DNA of 40,630 nt from Myxococcales bacterium (GTDB lineage Bacteria; Myxococcota_A; Polyangia; Polyangiales; Ga0077539): positions 1 to 40,630 of the forward strand of contig JAEUKH010000030.1 in the NCBI GenBank assembly GCA_016792845.1, given 5' to 3'. The first letter of the stretch is position 1, and each line of letters opens with the position of its first letter. The translations under genes were made by a program, and so were the position numbers. The notes beneath the pieces are model-generated. The model did no database searches. It was not told the origin of the DNA and saw nothing but the letters and a program-made list of their open reading frames with translations. Below are positions 1 through 7,153 of the stretch, piece by piece.

Positions 1-1
1 T

Positions 2-1624
2 TCGTGGCTGTCGGCCGACGAGCGCGCCGAACGTCGCCGTTGGTCGATGCCCTTGCCGCCGACGCCGCAGATTCGCGTGTCGCCCGCGCGGTACCGCCTC
101 CGCGCGCCGCTGTCGGTCTCTCGTCTTCGCACGCGCCGCCCCCTGTTGCGCTGGTTCGCCCCCGAGGGCGAGCCTGTGCGCCTTCAGCTCTGCGCGACGC
201 CGCGCTGCGACCAAGGGGTCACCGAGCTGCTGCTTCGAGGCAGCGAGTACCGTGTTGACAGCCCGCTCGCGCCGGGCACCTGGTTCTGGCGCGTGGGCGC
301 CGCTCAAGAAGGAACGTGGAGCCGCGTGTGGAGCTTTCGCATCCCCCCGTGGGCCGACAACTCAGACGCCGCGCCGAGCTACTTCGTTGACTACAACGGC
401 GACGGCCTCGACGACATCGCCACGATCGCACCCGCTCGGCTGGTTCGTGACCCGGCGCATGCGTTCACCCTCTTGCTTCAAACCGCAAGCGGCTTTCCAC
501 GTTTGAACATGGGCAATATTCGGAATTTTGACTGGGCCAGGTTTATGGACGCTCAATGTGACTACGATGGTGATGGCCTAGGTGATCCCAGCTTCATCAA
601 CTACCCGTATCATGGACTTGGGCGTGCGGGCGACGCGCATGCGGGTTTGTACCGACAAGGGCGTTTTGAGCGCATCTGGGCGTTTCGTGCAGGCGCCGAT
701 CTGGGCGTCATCAACTTCGCGGCGGGCGATGTCAATGACGACGGGTATGGCGATCTGGTCGAGTTGGAGTCCTTTGCACCATACTCCGACCTGAAGCTTG
801 AGGGCGACCTGAAGCTTGAGGGCGCTCCGGCGATGCTGGCCTTTGTGCTCTACGGCGGGCCCGATGGCTTTCAGCCCGAGGCGCGGGCGCAGATCGACCT
901 TGGGCCGTTGACACCCTTTCGACACGACATCCGGTATCTCTCGGCCGGTGACTTTGACGGCAATGGCACCATCGACCTGGCCTTGCAAGCGGGTGACACC
1001 AGCGGGGCGCCGAGCGTGTATGTGCTCTCGCGGGCCGCGCGAAGCAGCCAATGGGGCGTGCGCCGTTTGGCGGCCCCCGTCGCTGGGCGAAATCTAAACA
1101 TTCTCGAAGTGTTTGTTACGGAAGATTATAGCTACTCGTTGTTTACAGACATCAACGGCGATGGTTTCGATGACATCCCTGTGACGGCCTCAGCCTTGCG
1201 GCAACCTGCTGTGTTGATGGGCGGGCCGGGCGAACCAACCGTCCGTTGGCTCGAGTTTCCGCCCGGCACCACGGAGCAGGCGACCTTCATTACGCGCACG
1301 CAAGGTTGTTCTCCCCTCGGCCCGCGGGGCCTGTCACCGCTATACTTCTGGGGTCGTGCGGGCTGGTGGACGCTGCCACTCGATGCATCGACACGCCTTG
1401 AGGTCGCGCGCCGAGATCAAGCGCACATTTGCTATCCGCTTCTGGTGGCAGACGGCCGGGAAATCTCCATTTCAAACTATCCAGTCGATGGTGTAGAGCG
1501 CCCTTCTGATCCAAATGAATGGACACTCGAATTGTATGATGTCTCTGAGACGCTCCAAGGGCGTCGCGCGCCGGTGATGCGACTACGCATGCCGATGCAA
1601 GTGTCGGTCGCGGGTGTGTGGTGA
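2..1624 (+). CDS. FG-GAP/VCBS repeat surface protein, 5' end cut by window edge
   Basis: The frame is open to the left edge, so the gene probably begins upstream; the first in-window ATG is at 47. The visible N-terminal part (about residues 25-115) looks like a fibronectin-III-like fold (L-L-R-W-F, G-T-W-F-W-R-V, W-S-F-R-I). It is followed by at least five Asp-rich calcium-loop motifs of the FG-GAP/integrin-alpha type: DYNGDGLDD, DYDGDGLGD, DVNDDGYGD, DFDGNGTID and DINGDGFDD. Such repeats form extracellular beta-propellers, so a secreted adhesion or matrix role is inferred. An 18-bp perfect tandem duplication (788-823) encodes DLKLEG twice. Base composition from about 480 onward is visibly less GC-rich than the genes to the right. 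No transmembrane tail is seen; the protein ends in V-A-G-V-W. Confidence 0.8.
   Translation, partial: SWLSADERAERRRWSMPLPPTPQIRVSPARYRLRAPLSVSRLRTRRPLLRWFAPEGEPVRLQLCATPRCDQGVTELLLRGSEYRVDSPLAPGTWFWRVGAAQEGTWSRVWSFRIPPWADNSDAAPSYFVDYNGDGLDDIATIAPARLVRDPAHAFTLLLQTASGFPRLNMGNIRNFDWARFMDAQCDYDGDGLGDPSFINYPYHGLGRAGDAHAGLYRQGRFERIWAFRAGADLGVINFAAGDVNDDGYGDLVELESFAPYSDLKLEGDLKLEGAPAMLAFVLYGGPDGFQPEARAQIDLGPLTPFRHDIRYLSAGDFDGNGTIDLALQAGDTSGAPSVYVLSRAARSSQWGVRRLAAPVAGRNLNILEVFVTEDYSYSLFTDINGDGFDDIPVTASALRQPAVLMGGPGEPTVRWLEFPPGTTEQATFITRTQGCSPLGPRGLSPLYFWGRAGWWTLPLDASTRLEVARRDQAHICYPLLVADGREISISNYPVDGVERPSDPNEWTLELYDVSETLQGRRAPVMRLRMPMQVSVAGVW
788..823 (+). repeat. 18-bp perfect tandem duplication
   Basis: Two identical 18-bp units encode DLKLEG-DLKLEG inside the FG-GAP protein. 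The duplication keeps the reading frame and probably lies in a surface loop between two propeller blades. Confidence 0.9.
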
Positions 1625-1921
1625 CGCGATGAAGGTACTTCTGTTCAGGCTCTCGAATCGCGCCCTCAGTGACCTTGCAACGCCGATTCTGAATCGCATG
1701 TTGCGTAATTCACTCGGACAGTTGCGTGACCTAGACATCCAGCTTGGCTACGAAAGCGCCCAGGGGAGGGATCGCGTTTCAAGGGAGACCCTGAGGCAAG
1801 ATGTTCTCTGTTGAAAAGGCCGAGTTCTCTCCGAAGCCCGAAGGTCTCGTCGAGCCGCGTTGTCTTGGTTTTTAGAAAACGCAGATTCAGACTGAATTTT
1901 TCGATCTGGTTCGCTTTTCGG
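1625..1921. other. 297-bp lower-GC gap, no convincing gene
   Basis: This stretch is clearly less GC-rich than its surroundings. The only start-to-stop reading is a 61-codon frame, 1629-1814 (MKVLLFRLSN...), beginning 5 bp after the preceding stop. It has no clear ribosome-binding site and no recognisable motif, so I do not call it a gene. T-runs around 1870-1915 and the small dyad ATTCAG-A-CTGAAT (about 1883-1895) may help terminate transcription arriving from both sides, as the flanking genes converge here. The rest shows no structure. Confidence 0.5.
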
Positions 1922-2329
1922 TCAGCTGTGTGGTTGTGAGACGTCTTTTTGGAGGCCGTTGCGCGAGAGCAACCACAGGCCGACGCTGACGCCGAGGAGT
2001 TCGCTGAGCGCGGTGGCGTAGAGGTAGGGGCTCGGGGGGCCTTCGCGCGTGAGGCTGAGCGTGCGACCGAGCAGGAGCCCCGCGCTCCCGAGGCAGGCCA
2101 CGAGCACCGCGCCGCGGGTGTGCTGCGGCCGGAGCATGCCGAGCAGCATGAAGGCGCCCATGGCACCCGAGAGACCGCCGTAGGTCGCCGTGAGGTCGGC
2201 CAGCGCCGTGGGCGACCCGAGGGCGATGTCGAGCCGAGTCGCGAGGGCGCGAGGCCACAGCAGGTAGCCCAGTGAGAAGCCGAAATACACGGGCAGGTTG
2301 AGGGCAAGGTAGAGCCGTTGAAGTCGCAT
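1922..2329 (-). CDS. Small four-helix membrane protein (DUF4345-like), hypothetical
   Basis: I place the start at the ATG at 2329 (MRLQRLYLAL...), because a reading from further upstream adds only Arg/Pro-rich sequence unlike a protein N-terminus. The 135-residue product has about four hydrophobic segments (around residues 8-28, 45-65, 75-92 and 105-125) joined by short loops. This size and pattern resemble DUF4345-type membrane proteins, but that is a resemblance rather than a firm assignment. It is divergent from the GH15-like gene, with about 137 bp between the two starts. The function is unknown; it should sit in the inner membrane. Confidence 0.65.
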   Translation of the reverse strand: MRLQRLYLALNLPVYFGFSLGYLLWPRALATRLDIALGSPTALADLTATYGGLSGAMGAFMLLGMLRPQHTRGAVLVACLGSAGLLLGRTLSLTREGPPSPYLYATALSELLGVSVGLWLLSRNGLQKDVSQPHS

Positions 2330-2466
2330 CGCGGGGTGCTCCGTCGTGGGGGGCGCCGCGGTCGCGTGGCCGCGGTTCGGGCGTCGCGGCGGGTCGTAGG
2401 GGCGCGAGCGCGCGATGGCCACTGAACGAGCCCTCGGATGTGCAGACTGTGGCACCCTCGGCGCCC

Positions 2467-5256
2467 ATGAAGCTTCGCCAACGGGGAACGCTCGCCGCGA
2501 TGGGGCTCGGGCTCTTCGCTTCGTCTGCGTCGGGGCAACCGCGCGCCATCGCGCTGTCGGCGGTCGAACACGCCTTGGGCGCCTCGCCGATTCACCGGGT
2601 CGCCGGGCACGGACGCCTCTCGGTGGGCATCACCCGCGACGCCGACCTCGCGGTGCTCACCTGGCCCTCTCCGTCGTGCTGTGACCAGCTCACGCACCTC
2701 GCCTCGAACGCGCTCGACGCACGCGATCAGCCCCGCACGGGGGTGCGCGAGGGCTTCGGCGGCGCCCTCGGGTTCGCCATCGTCACCGGCGCGGCCGCCG
2801 AGGTCGCGTGGCTCCACAACCCGGCGCAATTCCGTGTTGTCTCAGCGGGTTACGTTGACGCTACGTCGCTCGTGCCCTTTGGCGAGTACGAGCACATCGC
2901 CACGGGCCTGCGGGTGCGGGTCACCGACGCGGTGCTGCCGCGGCCCGATGTGCTCCAGCGGCGGGTGCGGGTGACCTTGCCGACGGGCTCGGCGGTCACC
3001 GCGGTGCGGCTCTTGTCGCACATGAACTTCGGCCCCACCCGCGACGTCGTGCCGCGGGTGCCGCTCGGCGACGTGCTCGCCGACAACCGCAACGATTTCG
3101 CGGCGATCTACGACCCCAGCCTCGGCGGCTTTGTGCACTTCAGGCCCGCCACGGCGAACCCCATCCGCGACGTCACGGCCCTCGTCTCGCCTGCGCCGAT
3201 GGGCGACGGGTACTACGGCCCCCTCGACGCGCTCATGCGCCGCAGCGACGACATCGCACCCGACACCGACGCCCTCGCGGCCGCCCTCGACGCCCGCTTC
3301 GGCGAGGGGGTCTACGCGGCCTTCAGCACCCGCCCGGCGGCCACGGGCTTTCACGCCGGGGTCGAAGACGACACCTTCTGCGACGCCCTCGGCGGGCTCA
3401 TCGACAACGTGGTGGCCCTCGGGCGAACGGGCATCGCGCTCACCATCCCTCCGGCCATCGCGTCGGTGTTTCGCTGCACCGCTTCGGTGCGCGTCGACAC
3501 GGTGTTTGCAGCGCGGAGCTGGCAACGGCGCCCCCCGTCGGCGTGGCGCGACGCCCAAGACGGCACCCTCTCGGGCAGCCGCCTCGCGGCGTGGCGGGCC
3601 GACACGGCGCTCGAGACCCCGATGACCCGCGAGGCCAACACCTTCGAGGCGCGGGTGTTTGTGGGCATGGGCGCCACCGCGGCGGCGGCCCGCAACGCCG
3701 TCTCGGTGGCCAGCGCCCAGACCGCCGACGAGGTCGAGGCCGGCGACCGCGACGCCTGGGCCGAGAGCCTGCGCGGGGTGCGCATGCCCCGGGTCGGCGG
3801 CGCCCTCTCGGGAGACGACGCCGCGCGGGTCAACGCCGCGGCCGAGCGCGCGATCCTGCATGTGCTCGAAGGCACCGACCGCGAGACCGGCATGATCGTC
3901 GCGTCGATCAGCCGACAGGCGCCCTACGGCCTCGATTGGCCGCGCGATGGGGCCTTCTTCGACTACCTCTTCGACGCCGTGGGGCTCGCGCCGCGGATCA
4001 CCCAGCGCCTCGACTGGGCCCTCGCGTTGCAGCGCGAAAACCCGCTACGCATGAGCGATTTGTTCTCGCTCACGGACCCCCCGCCGCCCCTCGACCCGCG
4101 CACCGGCACCCGGCAATACCCCGAGGCCGCGTGGGAGATGAACTATTACAACAACGGCGAAATGGGCGGCTTCTACCGCTTCGAGATCGACAACACCGCG
4201 TGGATGATCTGGAGCGCCGCCGCGCACGTCGCGTTCGTTCCCGAGGGCGAGCGCGCGACCCTGGCGGCTCGGTACTGGCCGCGGGTGGCACGAAGCGCCG
4301 AGCTCCTGGCGGCCTGGCGCGACGCGAACACCGGGCTCCAGGCGCCCGCGAACGAAGACGACAACGCCGCGTTTACGGCCACCCTGCACGGCGCGACCTC
4401 GGTCTTCGCGGCCCTCGAAGCGTCGGCCCGGCTCGCGCGTCTGACCGATCACGCGACCGAAGCCGCGCGGTGGGAGCGGCGCGCCTCAGAGCTTCGCGAC
4501 GCCGCGATTCGAGCCTTTTACGACCCCGCCCGGGGGCGCTTCATCAACGACGTCACGGGCGCCGCGGCGGCCAACCCGGGCTCGTCGACCCTCGGAGCGA
4601 CCTCGTGGCTCGTCTGGCCTGCGCGGCTCTTGCCCTTCAGCGACCCGCGCATGGCCCGTCAGGTTCGTTACGACCTCGAGCAGGTGTTGGCCATCTTGCG
4701 CGGAGACCCCGGCACCGAGGGCGGGGCCTACCTCACCAAGACCACCCTCGCGGCCGCGGTCTTTCTCGCGGGAGGCGGCGACCCGAGCCTCAGGCCGCTG
4801 CTCAACGAGGCCATGGTGCGCCTCGCCCGCGACGTGATCGACCCCGAGACCCAGAGCATGGGCGAGGTGTTTATCACCATCCGCGACGCCCAGGGTCGGG
4901 TGCTGCGTCGCGAGAATCGTGTGTCGATTCCGCATCTTTGGGAGGGTGCGCTCTTTGCGCTGACGGTGGTCGCGATGCAAGAGGGGTCGGGCTTCAACCT
5001 TGATCTCACGGGCCTTCCGCCTGCGCAGACGCCGCCGCCGGGCACGGTTCCGCTGCCCGAACCGGTTGTCGATGCTGGGGTCATCGTCGACGCGGGTGCG
5101 ATGGCGGGTGCCGACGCGGGAGCGCCTCCGTCGGGCATCTCCGGGGGCGGCTGCGGGTGCCACACCGGGCCCGCCGCGTCGACTCCCGGCGCGCTCCTGG
5201 CCATGGCCTTGTGGGGTCTGTGGCTGACCCGCCGCCGGGTCTCACGCCGGGTGTGA
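2467..5256 (+). CDS. Secreted GH15-like (six-hairpin) protein with MYXO-CTERM-like tail
   Basis: The start chosen is the ATG at 2467, which gives a clean signal peptide (MKLRQRGTLAAMGLGLFASSASG); the ATG at 2440 would bury it. The 929-residue product has an N-terminal beta-rich half and a C-terminal half with glucoamylase/GH15-type helical sequence: YGLDWPRDGAFF, EMNYYNNGEMGGFYRFEIDNTAW, then helices with A-A-R-W-E-R-R-A. This suggests an (alpha/alpha)6 barrel acting on glucans or other polysaccharides. I did not identify the catalytic acids with certainty. The C-terminus has an Ala/Asp/Pro linker, then GGGCGCHTG, a hydrophobic helix and R-R-R-V-S-R-R. That is the architecture of the MYXO-CTERM sorting signal, implying export and anchoring at the cell surface. 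Confidence 0.85.
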   Translation: MKLRQRGTLAAMGLGLFASSASGQPRAIALSAVEHALGASPIHRVAGHGRLSVGITRDADLAVLTWPSPSCCDQLTHLASNALDARDQPRTGVREGFGGALGFAIVTGAAAEVAWLHNPAQFRVVSAGYVDATSLVPFGEYEHIATGLRVRVTDAVLPRPDVLQRRVRVTLPTGSAVTAVRLLSHMNFGPTRDVVPRVPLGDVLADNRNDFAAIYDPSLGGFVHFRPATANPIRDVTALVSPAPMGDGYYGPLDALMRRSDDIAPDTDALAAALDARFGEGVYAAFSTRPAATGFHAGVEDDTFCDALGGLIDNVVALGRTGIALTIPPAIASVFRCTASVRVDTVFAARSWQRRPPSAWRDAQDGTLSGSRLAAWRADTALETPMTREANTFEARVFVGMGATAAAARNAVSVASAQTADEVEAGDRDAWAESLRGVRMPRVGGALSGDDAARVNAAAERAILHVLEGTDRETGMIVASISRQAPYGLDWPRDGAFFDYLFDAVGLAPRITQRLDWALALQRENPLRMSDLFSLTDPPPPLDPRTGTRQYPEAAWEMNYYNNGEMGGFYRFEIDNTAWMIWSAAAHVAFVPEGERATLAARYWPRVARSAELLAAWRDANTGLQAPANEDDNAAFTATLHGATSVFAALEASARLARLTDHATEAARWERRASELRDAAIRAFYDPARGRFINDVTGAAAANPGSSTLGATSWLVWPARLLPFSDPRMARQVRYDLEQVLAILRGDPGTEGGAYLTKTTLAAAVFLAGGGDPSLRPLLNEAMVRLARDVIDPETQSMGEVFITIRDAQGRVLRRENRVSIPHLWEGALFALTVVAMQEGSGFNLDLTGLPPAQTPPPGTVPLPEPVVDAGVIVDAGAMAGADAGAPPSGISGGGCGCHTGPAASTPGALLAMALWGLWLTRRRVSRRV

Positions 5257-5400
5257 GCGCACGCCCTGTGGGGGCGTGATCGTCGCGTCTGGTGTGAGCT
5301 CACCCCTGGGGGGCGTACGAGCCTCGCGCCCGAGCTCAGCCCGGGGGCGTACGGCCCCGCGCCCGACCTCACCCCCTGGGGGATGCCCGGCCCTCGCGCC
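5254..5400. repeat. Degenerate tandem repeat, about four ~35-40 bp units
   Basis: Directly after the stop codon, four imperfect units each begin with GAGCTCA- or GACCTCA-like sequence, continue through C4-5/G5 and GGCGTACG-like cores, and close in CGCGCCC. The last unit runs into the left arm of the inverted repeat at 5365-5427. The pattern suggests decayed copies of one intergenic element. Confidence 0.6.
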
Positions 5401-5583
5401 CCCTCTCCCTGTCAGAAGAGGGGCAAATGTGAACAAGATCGAGGAATTGTAAACAGTAACAATGTTAATCTGGTGTGTTGTGGCAGCATCAATGAAAAAA
5501 ACAACTAGCATCTGTCGTGCTTTGCCCCTCTCCTGACAGGGAGAGGGGGCGCGAGGCTCGTGCGCCCTTCAGGGGGTGAGGTC
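5365..5583. repeat. 63-bp imperfect inverted repeat with AT-rich core (REP/MITE-like)
   Basis: Left arm 5365-5427 and right arm 5521-5583 are inverted copies matching at 55 of 63 positions by hand alignment. Each arm also folds on itself: in the right arm CCCCTCTCC (5525-5533) pairs with GGAGAGGGG (5540-5548) around the loop TGACAG. The 93-bp core (5428-5520) is strikingly AT-rich for this genome and has no ORF. Together with the tandem repeat this explains the 397-bp gene gap between 5257 and 5653. A non-autonomous mobile element or a REP-like hairpin pair that also terminates transcription are both possible. Confidence 0.75.
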
Positions 5584-5653
5584 ACGCCAACCGCACGGCT
5601 CACGCGCTACCCAGAGTCTGACCTCACCTACTGCTGCGCGGGTGAGCGCAGGC

Positions 5654-6583
5654 TCAGCGTTGACCCGCGGGGCGGGGTGCGACCGTACGCAGAAAGAGCC
5701 AGAGCGCGCGCCGTTCGTCGGCCGTGAGGAGCGCGAACTGCTGCCAGGGCATGTACGCGGGGTTGATGGCGCCGCCGTCGCGCTTGCGCCCCTGGGTGAT
5801 CGCAGCTTCAAACTGCGCCTCGGTCATCGCCGCGATGCCCGTCGCGGGGTCGGGGGTGAGGTTCGCGGCGTTGGGCCAGTCAGGAGGCGTGCCTGGGATG
5901 TGGCCTCCCGAGAAGCCCTGGCCGTGGCAGCCCGTACAGCCCGCGGCGACGTAACGGCCGTAGGCCACCGTGGGCCCAACGGGCGGCGCCGGCGCCACCG
6001 GGGCGCTGTGGTCGATCTGCTCGGCCACGAGGTAGGGCAGATCGCCCTTGAGAAAGAGCACCCGACCCAATGGGCCCAAGACCGACGCGCCAGGGTCGTT
6101 GGCGCTCGGAGGGAGCGACCGCAACCACGCCACGATCTCGCCGAGATCGCGGTCGTCGAGGCCGCGGTAATCAAGGCACGGCATGAACGGAATGCCAGAC
6201 CCGTCAGGGCGCACGCAGTGCCGCACCGCCCGCGTCCAATCGCGCCCCGCCCAGCGCGCCGTGCGGCCGCCCGGGGTGAGGTTCGAGGGGCGGAGTTCCA
6301 TCACGGGCATGGCCCGCAAGAAGGTCTGTCCTGCCGCGGTCTGCCCGTGACAATCGGTGCACCCGCGGGTGCGCGCGAGCCGCCCGCCGCGCGCGATCGC
6401 CTCGGCCCCGGTGGCGATTTCGAGCGCCTCGCCCTGCACCTCGAAGCGCCGCCCCAGGCGCCGCGCAGAGGCCGCGTACACCGCGACCCCGAGCACCAGC
6501 AGCACGCCCAGAAAGACCCCCAGGCCTCGCCCCAAAAGACGTAGCCATCGCCTCGGCCTCGCGGCCTCATCGCTTGCACCCAT
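5654..6583 (-). CDS. Membrane-anchored di-heme cytochrome c
   Basis: The 309-residue product begins with a short basic stretch and one transmembrane helix (about residues 17-38) that would anchor it with the bulk in the periplasm. Two cytochrome c modules follow, each with a CxxCH heme-binding motif: CTDCH at 75-79 and CTGCH at 216-220. Each is followed by a conserved N-L-T-P segment and a candidate axial Met (M-P-C-L-D-Y-R in the first, Y-M-P-W in the second). This arrangement is typical of the cytochrome subunits that take electrons from periplasmic dehydrogenases. No dehydrogenase gene lies next to it, so the electron donor is unknown. Neighbours are unrelated and it appears monocistronic. 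Confidence 0.9.
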   Translation of the reverse strand: MGASDEAARPRRWLRLLGRGLGVFLGVLLVLGVAVYAASARRLGRRFEVQGEALEIATGAEAIARGGRLARTRGCTDCHGQTAAGQTFLRAMPVMELRPSNLTPGGRTARWAGRDWTRAVRHCVRPDGSGIPFMPCLDYRGLDDRDLGEIVAWLRSLPPSANDPGASVLGPLGRVLFLKGDLPYLVAEQIDHSAPVAPAPPVGPTVAYGRYVAAGCTGCHGQGFSGGHIPGTPPDWPNAANLTPDPATGIAAMTEAQFEAAITQGRKRDGGAINPAYMPWQQFALLTADERRALWLFLRTVAPRPAGQR

Positions 6584-6705
6584 GCCCCACAGTCGCGAGG
6601 CCCGAGGCCCCCGCGCAAGCCGCCGCGGCTTATGAAACCTTCAAGCCGTAGACGGCTGCGCGATTTGCGCAACATGTCGAAAATACATGCAATTGAGGCG
6701 CCCGG

Positions 6706-6957
6706 CTAGGCGATCTCGTCGTCGGCGAGGGCGGCCTCGGCGGCGCAGCGTTCGAGGGCCTCGTCGAGCCCATCGAGGCTGAGGTCGAGGCCTTCGAGCC
6801 AGGGCCGCCACTGCGCGCTGAACTCGTCGAGGTCAACGACGTGACCTTCGCGGCGGCCGTCGACCTCGCAGAGCGACACCACGGCGCCGGTGGGCGACAG
6901 GGTCACGGTGATGCTGTGCCCTTCGGGCGTCTCCCACTCCCAAGTGCGCTGGGCCAT
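6706..6957 (-). CDS. Acidic 83-residue hypothetical protein
   Basis: Short, acidic and free of membrane segments. The N-terminal half (E-W-E-T-P-E-G-H-S-I-T-V-T-L-S-P-T-G-A-V-V) reads as a small beta-sheet; the C-terminal half is a strongly acidic amphipathic helix rich in Leu, Glu and Asp. I recognise no family. Codon use matches neighbouring genes, with strong G/C in third positions, which supports real coding. The start is an ATG with A/G-rich sequence just upstream. It is isolated from the cytochrome gene by 122 bp and from the vWA lipoprotein by about 200 bp with no other gene signal. Confidence 0.6.
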   Translation of the reverse strand: MAQRTWEWETPEGHSITVTLSPTGAVVSLCEVDGRREGHVVDLDEFSAQWRPWLEGLDLSLDGLDEALERCAAEAALADDEIA

Positions 6958-7153
6958 GAAGGGCGAGAAGGTAGACCTAGAATCGCGTGGAAGTAACCTC
7001 TCTTCGCCCCGCTGCTTGGTGCGGTCGGGTGCCTCGATCGCGTCTCTACGCCGCGGTCTAAGACCCGCGGCGAGGCGCTTGCGAGGCTGAACGTGGGGGC
7101 CGATGCGGGTGACGGCGCGCCTTCGAAGAGACGCGCGAGGGGGGGCTCGGCGC

